Positions 18,981 through 26,920 are shown, numbered from the stretch's first letter. The stretch is 64,000 bases of DNA from Neisseria sp. Marseille-Q5346 (GCF_946902045.1 NZ_OX336253.1:2290814-2354813), one strand, 5' to 3'. Notes: generated by a model not told the origin, from the letters alone. A program made the numbers and translations.

Positions 18981-19454
18981 ATGACCGACTTTACCCTTTG
19001 GGAAACTGCACCTTTCAATTCTACGATTGACCATATCCTGCAACGTTACCACAATGTCCACCGCGCCCAGTTTGAAGAGTTGGTTCCGCTGGCGCAAAAA
19101 GTGGCGCAGGTTCATGCCGATACTTTCCCTGCCGAAGTTCCTGATTTGTTGGCCTATATGCAAAACGAGCTGTTGATGCACATGATGAAAGAGGAGCGCA
19201 TGTTGTTCCCGATGATTAATCAGGGTGTGGGCCGTGGTGCAGCAATGCCCATCAGCGTGATGATGCACGAGCATGAAGAACACGACCAAGCCATCGCGCG
19301 TTTGGAAGAATTGACCAACAATTTTGAGCTTCCCGAAGGCGCTTGCGGCAGCTGGACCCGTTTGTACACTTTGGCCAAAGAGATGGTGGATGATTTGAAA
19401 GACCATATCCATTTGGAAAATGAGATTTTGTTCCACCGCGTTTTGGCTTCTTAA
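18981..19454 (+). CDS. dnrN: DnrN/YtfE-like hemerythrin di-iron repair protein (short form)
   Basis: 157 residues. Hemerythrin ligands: HNVHR near residue 24, HADTFPAE, LLMHMMKEERMLFP, MMHEHEEHD and DHIHLENEILFHR. It corresponds to the C-terminal domain of YtfE/ScdA; the short ScdA N-terminal domain with its Cys pair is absent. In Neisseria, dnrN repairs iron centres damaged by nitric oxide and is controlled by NsrR. The AT-rich leader 18850-18960 would hold the promoter, but I could not identify a clear NsrR site. Confidence 0.8.
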   Translation: MTDFTLWETAPFNSTIDHILQRYHNVHRAQFEELVPLAQKVAQVHADTFPAEVPDLLAYMQNELLMHMMKEERMLFPMINQGVGRGAAMPISVMMHEHEEHDQAIARLEELTNNFELPEGACGSWTRLYTLAKEMVDDLKDHIHLENEILFHRVLAS

Positions 19455-19469
19455 AATTTGAGCTTAATC

Positions 19470-19503
19470 AAGGCCGTCTGAATGTTCAGACGGCCTGTTC
19501 TTT
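19470..19503 (+). terminator. AG-DUS pair terminator after dnrN
   Basis: AGGCCGTCTGAA (19471-19482) and TTCAGACGGCCT (19485-19496) hairpin, then GTTCTTT. Confidence 0.8.
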
Positions 19504-19611
19504 AATCCCTTGCTAAGTTAGTACAATAGTTCTAAAATTTTAATAAAGAAACAAAATCAGGCAGTAAAGGCACACATCCGTTCTTTTGTTTACTTGAGAA
19601 GGAGTTTATGA

Positions 19612-20337
19612 ATGAAACATTCTAAAGTTTTACTATCGGGTATTCTGTTTGTTGCTTTGACTGCGTGCGCCCAAACGACGGACGGCAGTTGGAGCGCCTT
19701 GCAGGATACGAAAACAGGCGTGCAGTCGCGACCTTATTATGAATTTGGCAATGTGGTTCAGAAGATTTCTTTTAAGAAAACCGGTAATCCGGAAAATGGT
19801 CTGAAAAAGCCTGTCTTGACTGTGTATCGTCAGGGCAAGCTGTTGGGCGAAGCATATAATTTGGAAGCCTCTCATGGCAGCCCCTTGTTGCCAACCCTGT
19901 TTCTGGTAAACGGTAAGTCATTAAATGTAAATGACGGCAACGATAAAAAACAATTGGCTTCTGCGAAGAGAATCGATTTTTACGATTTCGGCCACGGCCG
20001 TATCGGCCATGCAGTCTTTACCGCGCCTAACGGCATCTGTCAGGATATGAAACACGGCAAAGGCGTTTCCTATAAGCTGGTTACCAACTATGTTAATTTT
20101 CCGGATTATCCTTCGCCTGAAAATATCTTGATTATCACTGCGCAAGGTAAATATGAGCAAGACGGGTTTATATTGGATTCCACTGAGTCAAGAGTGACCA
20201 GTGCCAATAAAGAGTTTGCCAGAAAATATGGCGAAGCCCTGAAATCCAAGAATGGCCCTGAGACCAGACAGGTAAATATGGCCAATGCAGCTAGTGCGGA
20301 AAAAGGCAGGCTGTTGGCTGATTATGTATGTAGGTGA
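19612..20337 (+). CDS. predicted lipoprotein of unknown function
   Basis: 241 residues. The start at ATG 19612 is placed seven bases after GGAG. Signal peptide with lipobox LTAC (Cys19). The rest is soluble, with no domain I recognise; the final residues end in a lone Cys (YVCR). Probably anchored to the outer membrane. Confidence 0.65.
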   Translation: MKHSKVLLSGILFVALTACAQTTDGSWSALQDTKTGVQSRPYYEFGNVVQKISFKKTGNPENGLKKPVLTVYRQGKLLGEAYNLEASHGSPLLPTLFLVNGKSLNVNDGNDKKQLASAKRIDFYDFGHGRIGHAVFTAPNGICQDMKHGKGVSYKLVTNYVNFPDYPSPENILIITAQGKYEQDGFILDSTESRVTSANKEFARKYGEALKSKNGPETRQVNMANAASAEKGRLLADYVCR

Positions 20338-20344
20338 TGAAATC

Positions 20345-20376
20345 AAAGGCCGTCTGAAATTCAGACGGCCTTTTTG
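20345..20376. terminator. AG-DUS pair terminator
   Basis: AAAGGCCGTCTGAA and TTCAGACGGCCTTTTT hairpin between the convergent lipoprotein gene and dusC. Confidence 0.85.
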
Positions 20377-20378
20377 AA

Positions 20379-21365
20379 TCATGAATGCATTTCTTGTTCA
20401 AACGACAGCAGAATCTGTTTTACTTCATCCGCTTCTTTGACGGCGCGGATGCGGTCAAACAATACCTGCGCCTGTTCAAACTCTTTTTTCATTATGCCCA
20501 GCCACTGTTTCAAACGGGCAACCGGATATTTGTTGTTGGCTTCTTTAGCAAGGCATAAGTCGAAGAATTGGACTATCCATGAGGAGACTTCGGCAAAGTC
20601 GGTGTCTTTCACTGTTTCGCCGTTTTCATATTGTTTGATTTGCCGCGCCAAGTCGGGACGGATCACCGCGCCGCGCCCGAGCATCACGCTGTCGCAGCCG
20701 CTGACGGTTTTAATATCGAGATAGTCTTGAAGGCTGAACACATCGCCGTTGGCGGTAACGGGAATACTGACTGCATCACGGATTTTGCGCACCCATTCCC
20801 AATGTGCCGGCGGTTCGTAGCCTTCGACTTTGGTGCGCGCATGGACGGTTAACGCGCATGCGCCGCCATTTTCAATCGCGGAGGCGCATTCCAATGCCAG
20901 ACTTTTGTCTTCATAACCGAGCCGCATCTTGGCAGTCAGCGGAATGTGTTGCGGCAGGCGCTGGCGCAGGGTGTGGACGATTTGGTAAATCAAGTCGGGC
21001 TCTTTGAGCAAGACCGCGCCGCCTTTGTGTTTATTGACCGTCGGCGCGGGGCAGCCGAAGTTGAGGTCGATTTTGTCCGCACCGAAACGCACGGCTTCCA
21101 AAGCATTGACGGCCATGTTTTCCGCATCGCTGCCTAAAAGTTGGACAGTGCAGGGCGTGCCGGCCGGTGTGCGGTTGGCATGGGCGATTTCGGGAACATA
21201 TTTAAGCCAAGTGGTGTGTGAGTGGACCGTGTGCGTAATGCGGACAAATTCGCTGACGCATTCGTCAAATCCGCCGATGCGCGTCAACAGGTCGCGCATC
21301 ACATCGTCCACCAGCCCCTGCATCGGAGCAAGCACAATTCTGCTTTTTTCTTTAAATTCAGTCAT
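20379..21365 (-). CDS. dusC: tRNA-dihydrouridine(16) synthase DusC
   Basis: 328 residues, FMN TIM-barrel. APMQGLVDDVMRDLL at the start is characteristic of DusC rather than DusA or DusB; the catalytic Cys is C105 in LNFGCPAPTVNKHKGGAVLL. GDVFSLQDY and MLGRGAVIRPDL form the flavin phosphate site. It reduces U16 of tRNA. The gene is intact although a prophage integrase lies next to its 5' end. Confidence 0.9.
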   Translation of the reverse strand: MTEFKEKSRIVLAPMQGLVDDVMRDLLTRIGGFDECVSEFVRITHTVHSHTTWLKYVPEIAHANRTPAGTPCTVQLLGSDAENMAVNALEAVRFGADKIDLNFGCPAPTVNKHKGGAVLLKEPDLIYQIVHTLRQRLPQHIPLTAKMRLGYEDKSLALECASAIENGGACALTVHARTKVEGYEPPAHWEWVRKIRDAVSIPVTANGDVFSLQDYLDIKTVSGCDSVMLGRGAVIRPDLARQIKQYENGETVKDTDFAEVSSWIVQFFDLCLAKEANNKYPVARLKQWLGIMKKEFEQAQVLFDRIRAVKEADEVKQILLSFEQEMHS

Positions 21366-21465
21366 TTGATTGTTTTCATTAGATTTTATTTAATTTTTAA
21401 AAGTGTTTATTTTGTATTATTCCGCCCTATTTCTGCACGTTTTAGCATTTTCAATGTACCATATA

Positions 21466-21498
21466 TGCACCATTTTTATTTAATTTGGATATGGTGCA
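21466..21498. repeat. inverted repeat before the integrase
   Basis: TGCACCAT (21466-21473) and ATGGTGCA (21491-21498) are perfect inverted arms 17 bases apart in an AT-rich tract; a half-related TGTACCAT lies just upstream. Could be an integrase arm site, excisionase site or operator. Confidence 0.4.
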
Positions 21499-21502
21499 AA
21501 TA

Positions 21503-22654
21503 ATGGGAACGATAACAAAACGAACTAATCCGTCAGGTGCTATCGTATATCGGGCGCAGATACGGATTAAAAAGGCGGGCTACCCTGATTTCTCGGAAAG
21601 TCGTACCTTTTCTAAAAAGGCTATGGCAGTCGAATGGCTGAAATTAAGAGAGGCAGAGCTTGAAATGCACCCTGAACTGCTTTTCCGCGAGAAACGGCAA
21701 ACATTATGCCCCACCCTTCGGGAAGCCGCCAAGCGGTATGCGGACGAGGTGCGAACAGAATATAGTGATTCGAAGTTCAGGACACTGAATTTTGTGATGA
21801 ATTTTGAGATTGCCGACAAGCGCATCGACCGGTTGCGGCGCGAGGATTTCACGTCTTATGCCTTTATCCGCCAACGCGGATCGGATGAATTGGGTCTGCT
21901 TCCGGTCAAGCCATCCACCATCAATTCAGACCTGCAATATTTGCGCTCGATTTTGAAGCACGCCCACTTTGTTTGGGGCTATCCAGTTACTTGGTCTGAA
22001 ATCGATATTGCGATTGAAGGCCTACGGCGCGCGCGGGTCATCGGCAAAGCGGAAAAGCGCGACAGACTGCCGACATCAGAAGAATTGCAGAAGCTGACAG
22101 ATTACTTTTATTTTTCGTGGAACCGCAGAAGCTCAAACGATATGCGCGTGCCTATGCACCTGATTATGTGGTTTGCCATATATTCCTGTCGCAGGCAGGC
22201 AGAAATCGGACGGCTGGCATGGGCGGATTTGGATTTGGAAACGCGTCAATGGCTGGTAAAAGATGTAAAACACCCGCGCGGAAGCAAGGGGAATCATAAG
22301 AAATTTGAAGTCAGGGACGAGTTAATACCGCTGATAGAGGCTTTGCAGAGCGAGAAAATCAGAAGACAGATGCAGGGAAATCCCGATTTGCTTTTGGGCG
22401 GGTATCAATCGAAAACAATCAGCGCACTATTTACCAACGCCTGCCGCGCCTTGCATATTGAAGATTTAAGGTTTCACGATTTACGGCACGAAGGGGCGAC
22501 GCGCCTTGCCGAAGACGGGCTGTCCATCCCGCTGATGCAGCAGGTTACGTTACACGGGGATTGGGAAAGTATGCGGGTTTATACCAATATCCGCCGCCGT
22601 CCGCGACGGTTGGATTTTGTTGAGGCGTTGGAAAATGCCAAGAAGTGCAATTGA
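21503..22654 (+). CDS. int: tyrosine recombinase / phage integrase
   Basis: 383 residues from ATG 21503 (MGTITKRTNPSGAIVYRAQIR); in-frame starts exist at 21485 (TTG) and 21491 (ATG). N-terminal arm-binding strands, SAM-like core-binding domain about 65-170, catalytic domain with the first Arg in SCRRQAEIGRL (about 230), HDLRHEG (H and R, about 325), HGDW and the nucleophile Tyr in MRVYTNI (about 359). It reads away from dusC, whose 5' end is 138 bases to the left. Confidence 0.92.
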   Translation: MGTITKRTNPSGAIVYRAQIRIKKAGYPDFSESRTFSKKAMAVEWLKLREAELEMHPELLFREKRQTLCPTLREAAKRYADEVRTEYSDSKFRTLNFVMNFEIADKRIDRLRREDFTSYAFIRQRGSDELGLLPVKPSTINSDLQYLRSILKHAHFVWGYPVTWSEIDIAIEGLRRARVIGKAEKRDRLPTSEELQKLTDYFYFSWNRRSSNDMRVPMHLIMWFAIYSCRRQAEIGRLAWADLDLETRQWLVKDVKHPRGSKGNHKKFEVRDELIPLIEALQSEKIRRQMQGNPDLLLGGYQSKTISALFTNACRALHIEDLRFHDLRHEGATRLAEDGLSIPLMQQVTLHGDWESMRVYTNIRRRPRRLDFVEALENAKKCN

Positions 22655-22661
22655 GAAATAT

Positions 22662-22692
22662 AAGGCCGTCTGTATGTTCAGACGGCCTGTTT
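22662..22692. terminator. DUS-type hairpin
   Basis: AAGGCCGTCTGTATGTTCAG ... hairpin whose left arm is a degenerate uptake sequence (TGTA for TGAA). An identical arrangement occurs at 33463. Confidence 0.7.
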
Positions 22693-22696
22693 ACCC

Positions 22697-22979
22697 TTAA
22701 ATCTTCTTAATACTTTCTTCCCACTGCAAACGCTCCTCCTCCTCAATCGCCCGCTTTTCGGCCTCTTCTTTTTCCTTTTTCTCGTCCTGAAGCCTATTCT
22801 CTATTTTCTCCACTTCATCGGATATATTTTTGTCATAAACCATAACGGATATGTCATTATCAGGGCATCTTCTTAGATCATACAAATATAGATTTCTCCC
22901 ACTTAACGGATTTCCTGACAAATCATCTAAAAAGTTTTCGACTATGCTCGCATTCACGCCCTCTATGGAGGGTAATACT
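22697..22979 (-). pseudogene. 3' fragment of the secreted-protein gene (cf. 33499-34251)
   Basis: Encodes the last about 95 residues of the full-length protein at 33499-34251 (LPSIEGVNASIVENFLDDLSGNP to EEERLQWEESIKKI). The upstream 643 bp, including start codon and signal peptide, is deleted. An open frame continues to 23113 through the C4-like RNA region (MPETGGREVRKPNSKG...), but that part is antisense to a structured RNA and has no gene character, so it is read as accidental. Confidence 0.8.
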
Positions 22980-23009
22980 TTGTTGTTTGTTTTGATACCA
23001 CCGGAGTTT

Positions 23010-23103
23010 CCTATGGCCGCGAGGGCTGCGAATACAAGACCCGCTTTCAGCGGGGAATAAGCACGGCCTTTTGAGTTAGGTTTTCGAACCTCGCGGCCGC
23101 CCG
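23010..23103 (+). ncRNA. C4-type antisense RNA, copy 1
   Basis: GGCCGCGAGG (23017-23026) followed by GCTGCGAATACAAGACCCG, a hairpin CCCGCT/AGCGGG (23042-23055), then GGGAATAAGCACGGC. This resembles the C4 antisense RNA of phages P1, P7 and P22 as I know it. Two recognition blocks follow: TTGAGTTA-GG-TTTTCGAA (23073-23090), complementary to TTCGAAAATAACTCAA (23117-23132) that overlaps the antirepressor ribosome-binding site; and GGCCGCGAGG, complementary to CCTCGCGGCC (23091-23100). In P1 the processed RNA blocks translation of the antirepressor operon. The ends given are approximate. Confidence 0.72.
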
Positions 23104-23116
23104 TTTCGGGCAACTT

Positions 23117-23136
23117 CGAAAATAACTCAAGGAAAC
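23117..23136 (+). promoter_or_regulatory. antisense target overlapping the antirepressor ribosome-binding site
   Basis: TTCGAAAATAACTCAA followed by GGAA; the SD (AAGGAA, 23131-23136) begins inside the paired stretch, seven bases before ATG 23143. Pairing to 23073-23090 would hide it. A GCCCGTTTCGGGC hairpin precedes it at 23101-23113. Confidence 0.65.
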
Positions 23137-23142
23137 TTCATC

Positions 23143-23808
23143 ATGAACGCAGTAGCTCTTTCTTTTAAAAATACCCATTTCCAAATTACCGACATCCACG
23201 GCCAGCCTTGGCTAAGGGGCTTCCAGATTGGAAGTGCCTTAGGTTATAAAAATCCATCATCAGATATGGCAAAACTTTATGACCGCAATGCCGACGAGTT
23301 TACCGACAGCATGACCCGCGTCATCGAACTGACTACCGCAGGCGGCAAACAGCAGGTGCGCGTATTCAGTCTGCGCGGCGCACACCTTTTGGGTATGTTG
23401 GCGCGAACCAAGGTAGCAAAAGAGTTCCGCCACTGGGTGCTGGATGTACTGGAGCGGGAAAGCAACCGCGCTACCCCGTCCGTCAAAGACCAGCTTCCGA
23501 CCCGCGACGAACTCATCCAAGTCATCTACATGCTGGGCGACCGCCTGCGCGAAATCCACGACTGGGGATGGGGCAACTTTGACGACCATCTCTCCGGCAA
23601 ATTCAACAAAACCCCGCGAGAATCGACGTATGGCGAACTTGTCCACATCATCCGCTGGCTGCACAAACAGACCCAAACCGTAGCCGGCCGCCCCATCGTC
23701 GCCGGCGTAAATTGCCCCGTCAAACCCTTCGGCCTCGGCGCATCCCTGTCGCAACAGGCTGAAAGCCTGCCCGCAATAGTGCTGAATTTGAACGGAAAAA
23801 GGCTTTGA
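23143..23808 (+). CDS. phage antirepressor with BRO-N domain (1)
   Basis: 221 residues. BRO-N domain in residues 1-108 (FQITDIHGQPWLRGFQIGSALGY, VFSLRGAHLLGMLARTKVAKEFRHWVLDVLERE). The C-terminal half differs wholly from the second copy at 34580 and contains DELIQVIYMLGDRLREIHDW and HIIRWLHKQTQ helices. Such proteins inactivate phage repressors or act as regulators at induction. Expression is likely limited by the C4-like RNA just upstream. Confidence 0.82.
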   Translation: MNAVALSFKNTHFQITDIHGQPWLRGFQIGSALGYKNPSSDMAKLYDRNADEFTDSMTRVIELTTAGGKQQVRVFSLRGAHLLGMLARTKVAKEFRHWVLDVLERESNRATPSVKDQLPTRDELIQVIYMLGDRLREIHDWGWGNFDDHLSGKFNKTPRESTYGELVHIIRWLHKQTQTVAGRPIVAGVNCPVKPFGLGASLSQQAESLPAIVLNLNGKRL

Positions 23809-23887
23809 TTGAAAAGGAAATCCGGGATGGAACGGCAAGAAGCAGAGGAAAACTGCCTGTATGATTTTATCTACATCAATCATATTG

Positions 23888-23915
23888 AGGCCGTCTGAAA
23901 TTCAGACGGCCTTTT
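23888..23915. terminator. AG-DUS pair terminator
   Basis: AGGCCGTCTGAA and TTCAGACGGCCT with no spacer to speak of, then TTTTTG; between the convergent antirepressor and PrtN-like genes. Confidence 0.85.
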
Positions 23916-23917
23916 TG

Positions 23918-24184
23918 TTATCCATGTATTTTTCGCCATTCGGTTTTTGCCTGCTGTTCGCGTCGGTCTAGCCAGTCGGCGATGGCGGTAAGACTGACGA
24001 ATTGGCTGCTTTTTTGACTGTTGTCCGTATTGATGACCGGCCATGGGAGGGTTTGGGTTTTGGCGCGGCGGCGGGCGGTTTTTTCGCTTATGTGCGGTAA
24101 CCAGTCGGCTGTGGCCTGTTCGAGGGGGATGTGGGTTTTGCCGTAAATGAGCATGAGCCGTTGGCGGGTAGGTAGGTTTTCCAT
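23918..24184 (-). CDS. PrtN-like (pyocin activator family) transcription factor
   Basis: 88 residues: LMLIYGKTHIPLEQATADWLPHISEKTARRRAKTQTLPWPVINTDNSQKSSQFVSLTAIADWLDRREQQAKTEW agrees with the pyocin-activator family pattern (LPxPV, SQKSxxFV, ADWLDxR). In Pseudomonas PrtN activates pyocin genes after RecA-mediated cleavage of PrtR. Here it is the last gene of a minus-strand string of small phage genes. Confidence 0.7.
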   Translation of the reverse strand: MENLPTRQRLMLIYGKTHIPLEQATADWLPHISEKTARRRAKTQTLPWPVINTDNSQKSSQFVSLTAIADWLDRREQQAKTEWRKIHG

Positions 24185-24186
24185 TT

Positions 24187-24426
24187 TTAGTGTGCCTTGT
24201 GTTGTTGTCTGATTCTTTCTGCGTAGTCTTCCGCGTCTGTTCGGGTGGTGAATTCTTTCAGAACTTTGGTGCTTCGTCGTCTGCCTGCATTATTCTTTGT
24301 CCAGTGTTTTTTGTTATATTGGGGAGGCTGGTATTCTATTACCTGCCATTTGCCGTCGTGATGCCGGAAGCCTATATTGGGTTGGGTGTTAATTTGGGTA
24401 TGCTGTATGCGGTCTGTCAGGGTCAT
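24187..24426 (-). CDS. hypothetical phage protein
   Basis: 79 residues from ATG 24426, chosen because it overlaps the previous gene's stop (ATGA). Basic, with FRHHDGKWQVIEYQPPQYNKKHWTKNNAGRRRSTKVLKEF and an EFTTRTDAEDYAERIRQQ helix. No family recognised. Confidence 0.6.
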   Translation of the reverse strand: MTLTDRIQHTQINTQPNIGFRHHDGKWQVIEYQPPQYNKKHWTKNNAGRRRSTKVLKEFTTRTDAEDYAERIRQQHKAH

Positions 24427-24533
24427 TTTGTGTCTTTCGTGGTGCCGTCCGCCCATCGTTTGAATTTAATGCCGGTGGTGCGCTCGGTGATGATTTGAAG
24501 GATGATTAGTATCAGGGCAATGATGGGCGGCAT
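24423..24533 (-). CDS. 36-residue single-span membrane peptide
   Basis: MPPIIALILIILQIITERTT start, then GIKFKRWADGTTKDTK. Stop overlaps the next start (ATGA), and its own ATG overlaps the upstream stop (TAATG at 24531-24535). This coupling on both sides is the main support for translation. Confidence 0.6.
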   Translation of the reverse strand: MPPIIALILIILQIITERTTGIKFKRWADGTTKDTK

Positions 24534-24673
24534 TATTCTTCTTCTTGGAAGAGGATTTCTAGTATTTTTGTAATTCGGTTCTGTACCATTATTTCTACTG
24601 TCAACATGATGAGTGCAGCCATCAGTACGGCAATAATAATAATGGCGGTGGCGATGTTGATGATGTTTTCCAT
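24533..24673 (-). CDS. 46-residue single-span membrane peptide
   Basis: MENIINIATAIIIIAVLMAA start with one membrane span, then an acidic cytoplasmic tail (EILFQEEE). GGAGAGTAAAT precedes the ATG. Translationally coupled to the next gene. Confidence 0.6.
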   Translation of the reverse strand: MENIINIATAIIIIAVLMAALIMLTVEIMVQNRITKILEILFQEEE

Positions 24674-24675
24674 AT

Positions 24676-24873
24676 TTACTCTCCGTAAACGATGCCGCGC
24701 ATACGTTCTTCTGTGGTCATGCGTTCGTAGGTTTTTTCAAGTTGCAGGGTTGCGAAGTCGGCAGCGTCCTGTTGTTGGCGGATGAGGCGTTGGGCTTCGG
24801 TTTCTTGAGAAGGTTGAGGTGTGGTGCAGGCTGCAAGTATGGCAAGCACGACTGCTCCGATTGGGGCTTTCAT
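24676..24873 (-). CDS. small phage lipoprotein
   Basis: 65 residues. Signal peptide with lipobox LAAC (Cys16), then a short Gln/Glu-rich helix (RLIRQQQDAADFATLQLEKTYERM). Ends three bases before the start of the 46-residue membrane peptide. May be a spanin-like or superinfection-related product; no homology recognised. Confidence 0.6.
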   Translation of the reverse strand: MKAPIGAVVLAILAACTTPQPSQETEAQRLIRQQQDAADFATLQLEKTYERMTTEERMRGIVYGE

Positions 24874-24884
24874 TTCATACTCCG

Positions 24885-25100
24885 TCAGCAGGCTTTTTGC
24901 AGATCGTTTTGAGTTAGGGTTGTCAGTGCTTGTTTGACTGCCGCCATGGGAGTTTTGTACTCGGGAACAAGTCCGACAATGAGTTCGCCGTCGGTGTTGA
25001 TGATGTCGCAGCCATAGTGCTCTACGGGGTGGCCGTAGGCAGTGCGGGTGGTTTCGGCGGTTACTCGGATGTCGATGGAGTATTCTTCTGTGATGGTCAT
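24885..25100 (-). CDS. hypothetical phage protein
   Basis: 71 residues (MTITEEYSIDIRVTAETTRT...), soluble, acidic start and a C-terminal AAVKQALTTLTQNDL helix. Follows the mucDUS hairpin and belongs to the same minus-strand run. No family recognised. Confidence 0.55.
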   Translation of the reverse strand: MTITEEYSIDIRVTAETTRTAYGHPVEHYGCDIINTDGELIVGLVPEYKTPMAAVKQALTTLTQNDLQKAC

Positions 25101-25131
25101 TTTGGGGTCTTTCTGGGTTGGGTTTTTGTGG

Positions 25132-25170
25132 AGGTCGTCTGAAGGTTCACGCTTCAGACGACCTTTTTTT
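25132..25170. terminator. terminator made of AGGTCGTCTGAA uptake sequences
   Basis: AGGTCGTCTGAA (25132-25143) and TTCAGACGACCT (25153-25164), then a T8 run. The third base differs from the host's AGGCCGTCTGAA; this is the AG-mucDUS dialect of N. mucosa/sicca-type species. Confidence 0.85.
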
Positions 25171-26024
25171 TAGGCGATTACGCCGAAATAGATGTCGATT
25201 TCAGGGAAGGCTTTTTGTACGGCTTCGGAAATGTCTTTTGCCGCTTGTTCGATTACAGCATCGATTTGCTGCAATTCGTACCACAGGACGAGTGCGCCGC
25301 TGTTTTTGTCGATGCGGAATTTCAACAGGGCTTCAACAAAGTAGGATGCGCCGCCTTGATGCGGGGTGAACTCGATGCCGAAACGTTCAAACATTTTGAG
25401 GTTTTTCTCTGTTTGCCCTGAGTCTTCGGATTGGAAGGTAAAGTTGATTCTGCCGTCCTGTTCACGATAGCCTTGTTTGAAGGTGGTTTTTTCGGTGTAC
25501 TCGAGATTGAGCGCAAAATCCAATACTTCGGCTGCGGTCGGGTAAACGGCATTTTCGTTGCCGGGATTTTTGGATACGATGTTGCGGGCATTGTTGGTCA
25601 GGAAATGGGAAAATTCCATCTGATTCATGCGGTGCGCATTGTTGGCCAGCCAGTTGGATGCCGATGTAGTGCGTTGCGGGGTATATACGGCATAAAAATC
25701 GAGCCAGCCCGGAGCTTGTTGCGTATGACCGTTGATGACGGCGCTAACATCAATACGCCCTGATTTGAAATCGGCATCAATGTAGATTTGTGTGCCGTCC
25801 TGTTTGTGTTTCTGTACAAACTTAATAAGACTGGCGGTATCGTGCATGAGGAATTTGCCGCACTTGCGGTACGGGTTTTGCATCAATTCGGGGTGTGCTT
25901 TGTATCTCCAGCCACCGTCTTCGCCTGGGGTGAATACAAGCGGAGTATTGTTCGGTGCAACCTCAAAAAAAGGTTTTTGAGCTGCCTGTAAGGCGGTTTT
26001 AATCATGTTTTCTTGGGTTTCCAT
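25170..26024 (-). CDS. DUF2303-family phage protein
   Basis: 284 residues. FLMHDTASLIKFVQKHKQDGTQIYIDAD, WLDFYAVYTPQRTTSASNWLANNAHRMNQMEFSHFLTNN and AAEVLDFALNLEYTEKTTFKQGYREQDGRINFTFQSED match the DUF2303 phage family. Members occur in early regions of temperate phages with recombination genes; molecular function unknown. GGAAATCC-type SD precedes ATG 26024. Confidence 0.75.
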   Translation of the reverse strand: METQENMIKTALQAAQKPFFEVAPNNTPLVFTPGEDGGWRYKAHPELMQNPYRKCGKFLMHDTASLIKFVQKHKQDGTQIYIDADFKSGRIDVSAVINGHTQQAPGWLDFYAVYTPQRTTSASNWLANNAHRMNQMEFSHFLTNNARNIVSKNPGNENAVYPTAAEVLDFALNLEYTEKTTFKQGYREQDGRINFTFQSEDSGQTEKNLKMFERFGIEFTPHQGGASYFVEALLKFRIDKNSGALVLWYELQQIDAVIEQAAKDISEAVQKAFPEIDIYFGVIA

Positions 26025-26048
26025 TTTGGATTTCCTTTTGGGCTTGAG

Positions 26049-26408
26049 TTAGTTGGAGCTGACCATTTTCAGCGTGCTTGACGTATTGGGAACTTGTTTG
26101 AGTTCCAATTTTCCTTGTGCCGGATCGTCGGCTTGGATGTTGCCGTCAGGTGTAGCAAAGACGATGCCGCCTTCGCGTTTTTCTTTGGGTAGTTTGGTTG
26201 CCACATCGTGGCTGATTTTTACCGTTCCGCTTTGGATGTTTTGGGGTTGGATTTTGAGCTTGACGGTAATTTCTGCCTGTTTACCGTGAGCAAGGCAGGC
26301 GCGCACCGCATCACTCATGGCTTCGCCTAATTCACGGTCTAACCAGCCGCTATTTACGGTCGGTATTTGCTTGGAGGCAGGAACAAATTTCTTTTCTTGG
26401 GTTTCCAT
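26049..26408 (-). CDS. hypothetical phage protein
   Basis: 119 residues, METQEKKFV start shared in style with the following DUF2303 gene (METQENM). Core ITVKLKIQPQNIQSGTVKISHDVATKLPKEKREGGIVFATPDGNI is strand-rich. Often paired with DUF2303 genes in phages. Function unknown. Confidence 0.65.
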   Translation of the reverse strand: METQEKKFVPASKQIPTVNSGWLDRELGEAMSDAVRACLAHGKQAEITVKLKIQPQNIQSGTVKISHDVATKLPKEKREGGIVFATPDGNIQADDPAQGKLELKQVPNTSSTLKMVSSN

Positions 26409-26475
26409 TTTTGATTTTCCTTTAATGAGGGGTTAGTTAGGTTGCCGGTATCGCGGGATGACAATACCGAGGAGG

Positions 26476-26676
26476 TTATTTAATTTTGAGAATTTCCAAA
26501 GATTCCACGGCGGCACGGGCTATTCCAAATTCGTTAAGTGCGGCAAGGCCTTTGGCTGGTATGGCGGATGCTCCGTAATTGATTTTTGGAATAAAATTTT
26601 CGTTCAGGGCGACGGCGGTTCTTGCGAGATTTAGCAAAGCGTCGAAATTTTCTTTAGAGATGGTGATGGTTTCCAT
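26476..26676 (-). CDS. hypothetical phage protein
   Basis: 66 residues from ATG 26676, placed eight bases after GGAG; the longer frame to 26730 lacks an SD. METITISKENFDALLNLARTAVALNENFI is mostly helical. First gene of the minus-strand run 26676 to 23918. Confidence 0.6.
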   Translation of the reverse strand: METITISKENFDALLNLARTAVALNENFIPKINYGASAIPAKGLAALNEFGIARAAVESLEILKIK

Positions 26677-26920
26677 GTCGTTACTCCATGTGGCTGTTGT
26701 TTGTTTCGATGGATGTAGTTTAGTAAACACTTAATCCACAGTCAAGTAAAAAGTTTATTGTTTGTTCAATAAATATTAAATTATCTGATTTTTAAGGGAA
26801 TTTAATTTGCAAAAAAAACCTAACAGGGACTGGTGTAGGTGGTTTCGGATGTCTAGGTGAAAGAAAACCGCCCAGTGGGCGGTTTTTTCAAAGTGAATTT
26901 AGGCTGAGGTGTTGGGATTG
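26677..26920. other. AT-rich intergenic region with terminator
   Basis: AT-rich leader of the run starting at 26676. A hairpin AAAACCGCCCAGTGGGCGGTTTTTT (26864-26890) ends transcription of the gene at 26921 or of leftward readthrough. No gene seen. Confidence 0.6.

Larger units (their letters stand above)
22662..23466. repeat. module repeat, copy 1 (internally deleted)
   Basis: Near-identical to 33463-34907: terminator, 3' part of the secreted-protein gene, C4-like RNA and the first 108 codons of a BRO antirepressor. A block of about 643 bp present in copy 2 (33781-34423) is absent here; the junction lies at about 22979. Identity ends after codon sequence ERESNR of the antirepressor. Confidence 0.85.

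Noticed and set aside
22980-23113. N-terminal part of the minus-strand frame running through the C4-like RNA
   Set aside because: It is antisense to a structured RNA and unrelated to the true N-terminus in copy 2; it arises from the deletion joint.
23010-23140. Self-cleaving ribozyme considered for the structured leader
   Set aside because: No hammerhead, HDV or twister core; the C4-like arrangement and complementarity to the start region explain the structure better.
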